A model generated the notes under the pieces. The model was not told the origin of the DNA and made no database searches. It worked only from the letters and a program-made list of their open reading frames with translations. The translations under genes and the position numbers were made by a program. A stretch of 6,601 bases of DNA from Chrysiogenia bacterium (GTDB lineage Bacteria > JAGRBM01), in assembly GCA_020434085.1 (NCBI GenBank), contig JAGRBM010000087.1, positions 1 through 6,601 on the forward strand, in the 5' to 3' direction. The stretch's first letter is position 1; each line of letters opens with the position of its first letter. This document shows positions 6,061 through 6,601 of the stretch, in pieces.

Positions 6061-6601
6061 GCGGCCAGCCCCCTGACTGCCGATGCGAAGCGATCCCCGC
6101 GTTCGGCGTAGTTCCTGAACATGTCGAAGCTCGCACAAGCGGGTGAGAGCAGCACCACGTCGCCGGACTCGGCAAGCGCCGCGGCGCGCGCGACGGCGTC
6201 CTCGATGCTGCCGAGTTGCTCGCTCGGGCATACTTCGGAGAGTGCTTCGGCCATCTCGGCCGCCGCCTCACCGATGAGCAGCGCGGCGCGCACGCGCCCA
6301 CGCGCGGCCTCCACGAGCGGCGCGTAGCTGCCGTGCTTGCTCACGCCGCCGGCCACCAGGATGACCGGCCCGGCAAAGCCCTTGAGGCTCTCGCACACGG
6401 CGCCGACGTTCGTTCCCTTGGAATCGTCGAAGTAGCTGACGCCCGAAACCTCGGCAACGAACTCGCAGCGATGCGGCAGTCCCTTGAAGGCGGCGATTCC
6501 CGCCTCGATCTGCGCGGCACCCAACCCGAAGGCTTCGGCCGCAGCGACGGCCGCAAGCAGATTCGCCAGATTGTGGCGTCCGGTGAGCTTCGAGCCCGAG
6601 A
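6057..6601 (-). CDS. murD: UDP-MurNAc-L-alanine--D-glutamate ligase (MurD), 3' part
   Basis: Cytoplasmic Mur ligase that adds D-Glu to UDP-MurNAc-L-Ala. Only the last 180 residues are visible; the N-terminal and most of the central ATPase domain lie beyond the right edge. Numbered from the first visible codon: GRHNLANLLAAVAAA (7-21) is the end of the central domain and hinge; FKGLPHRCEFV (38-48) and YFDDSKGTNVGA (56-67) start the C-terminal domain; VILVAGGVSKHGSYAPL (79-95) is the GG..K loop; and LLSPACASFDMFRNYAERG (150-168) is the diagnostic MurD signature. The GG..K loop reads GGVSK where many relatives have GGxDK, a mild variation. The frame is open to the window edge, so the TTG at 6524 is not the start. 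The TGA at 6059-6057 overlaps the ftsW ATG, and the last codons hold the ftsW ribosome site. Confidence 0.96.
   Translation of the reverse strand, partial: SGSKLTGRHNLANLLAAVAAAEAFGLGAAQIEAGIAAFKGLPHRCEFVAEVSGVSYFDDSKGTNVGAVCESLKGFAGPVILVAGGVSKHGSYAPLVEAARGRVRAALLIGEAAAEMAEALSEVCPSEQLGSIEDAVARAAALAESGDVVLLSPACASFDMFRNYAERGDRFASAVRGLAA
6069..6074 (-). promoter_or_regulatory. ftsW Shine-Dalgarno inside the murD 3' end
   Basis: AGGGGG sits 8 nt before the ftsW ATG at 6060, within the murD codons for Arg-Gly. It fixes the ftsW start at the ATGA overlap rather than at upstream Met codons of the same open frame, and points to translational coupling between murD and ftsW. Confidence 0.6.

Noticed and set aside
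5134-6111. 325-codon open frame on the plus strand, antisense to ftsW.
   Set aside because: It is in codon register with ftsW. Its hydrophilic His/Gln/Arg/Glu-rich product is what the complement of a membrane-protein gene gives. No family is recognisable.
4933-6231. Longer FtsW reading frame starting at 6231 (432 aa).
   Set aside because: The extra 57 residues overlap murD in another frame and lack hydrophobic or SEDS character. The ATG at 6060 has AGGGGG at good spacing and an ATGA overlap with murD.

Overview
The window is a GC-rich stretch of the bacterial division and cell wall (dcw) cluster. All seven recognisable genes lie on the minus strand, so the biological order runs from high to low coordinates: murD (3' part only) - ftsW - murG - murC - murB - ddl - ftsQ (5' part only). 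The organism is very probably a Gram-negative, GC-rich bacterium. The presence of ftsQ supports this, as do the MurC sequence style and murB sitting between murC and ddl. A deltaproteobacterial-type lineage (Desulfobacterota/Myxococcota sensu lato) is my best guess, but gene order alone does not exclude an alphaproteobacterium or another phylum.

Layout: 6601-6057 encodes the MurD C-terminal domain. ftsW (6060-4933) starts inside the murD stop through an ATGA overlap. A 67-nt gap follows (4932-4866), the only substantial non-coding space in the window; it holds two overlapping micro-ORF candidates and a short tandem repeat. murG (4865-3768) comes next, with its stop codon inside the Shine-Dalgarno region of murC (3757-2366). 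murB (start at 2332, or 2362) and ddl (1405-467) follow almost without spacing. murC, murB and ddl all share one reading frame. ftsQ begins at 449 and runs off the left edge.

Together the genes make and polymerise the lipid-linked peptidoglycan precursor. MurB and MurC complete UDP-MurNAc and add L-Ala. MurD adds D-Glu, and Ddl supplies D-Ala-D-Ala. MurG converts lipid I to lipid II, and FtsW polymerises lipid II at the septum. FtsQ scaffolds the division complex. The tight packing implies one polycistronic message with translational coupling.

No RNA genes, mobile elements, CRISPR arrays, origins, attachment sites or convincing promoters or terminators were seen. No gap exceeds 300 bases. 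The very long plus-strand open frames are antisense shadows. I found no new biological system here; the observations worth a second look concern the ftsW-murG gap, the gene junctions and start-codon choice.
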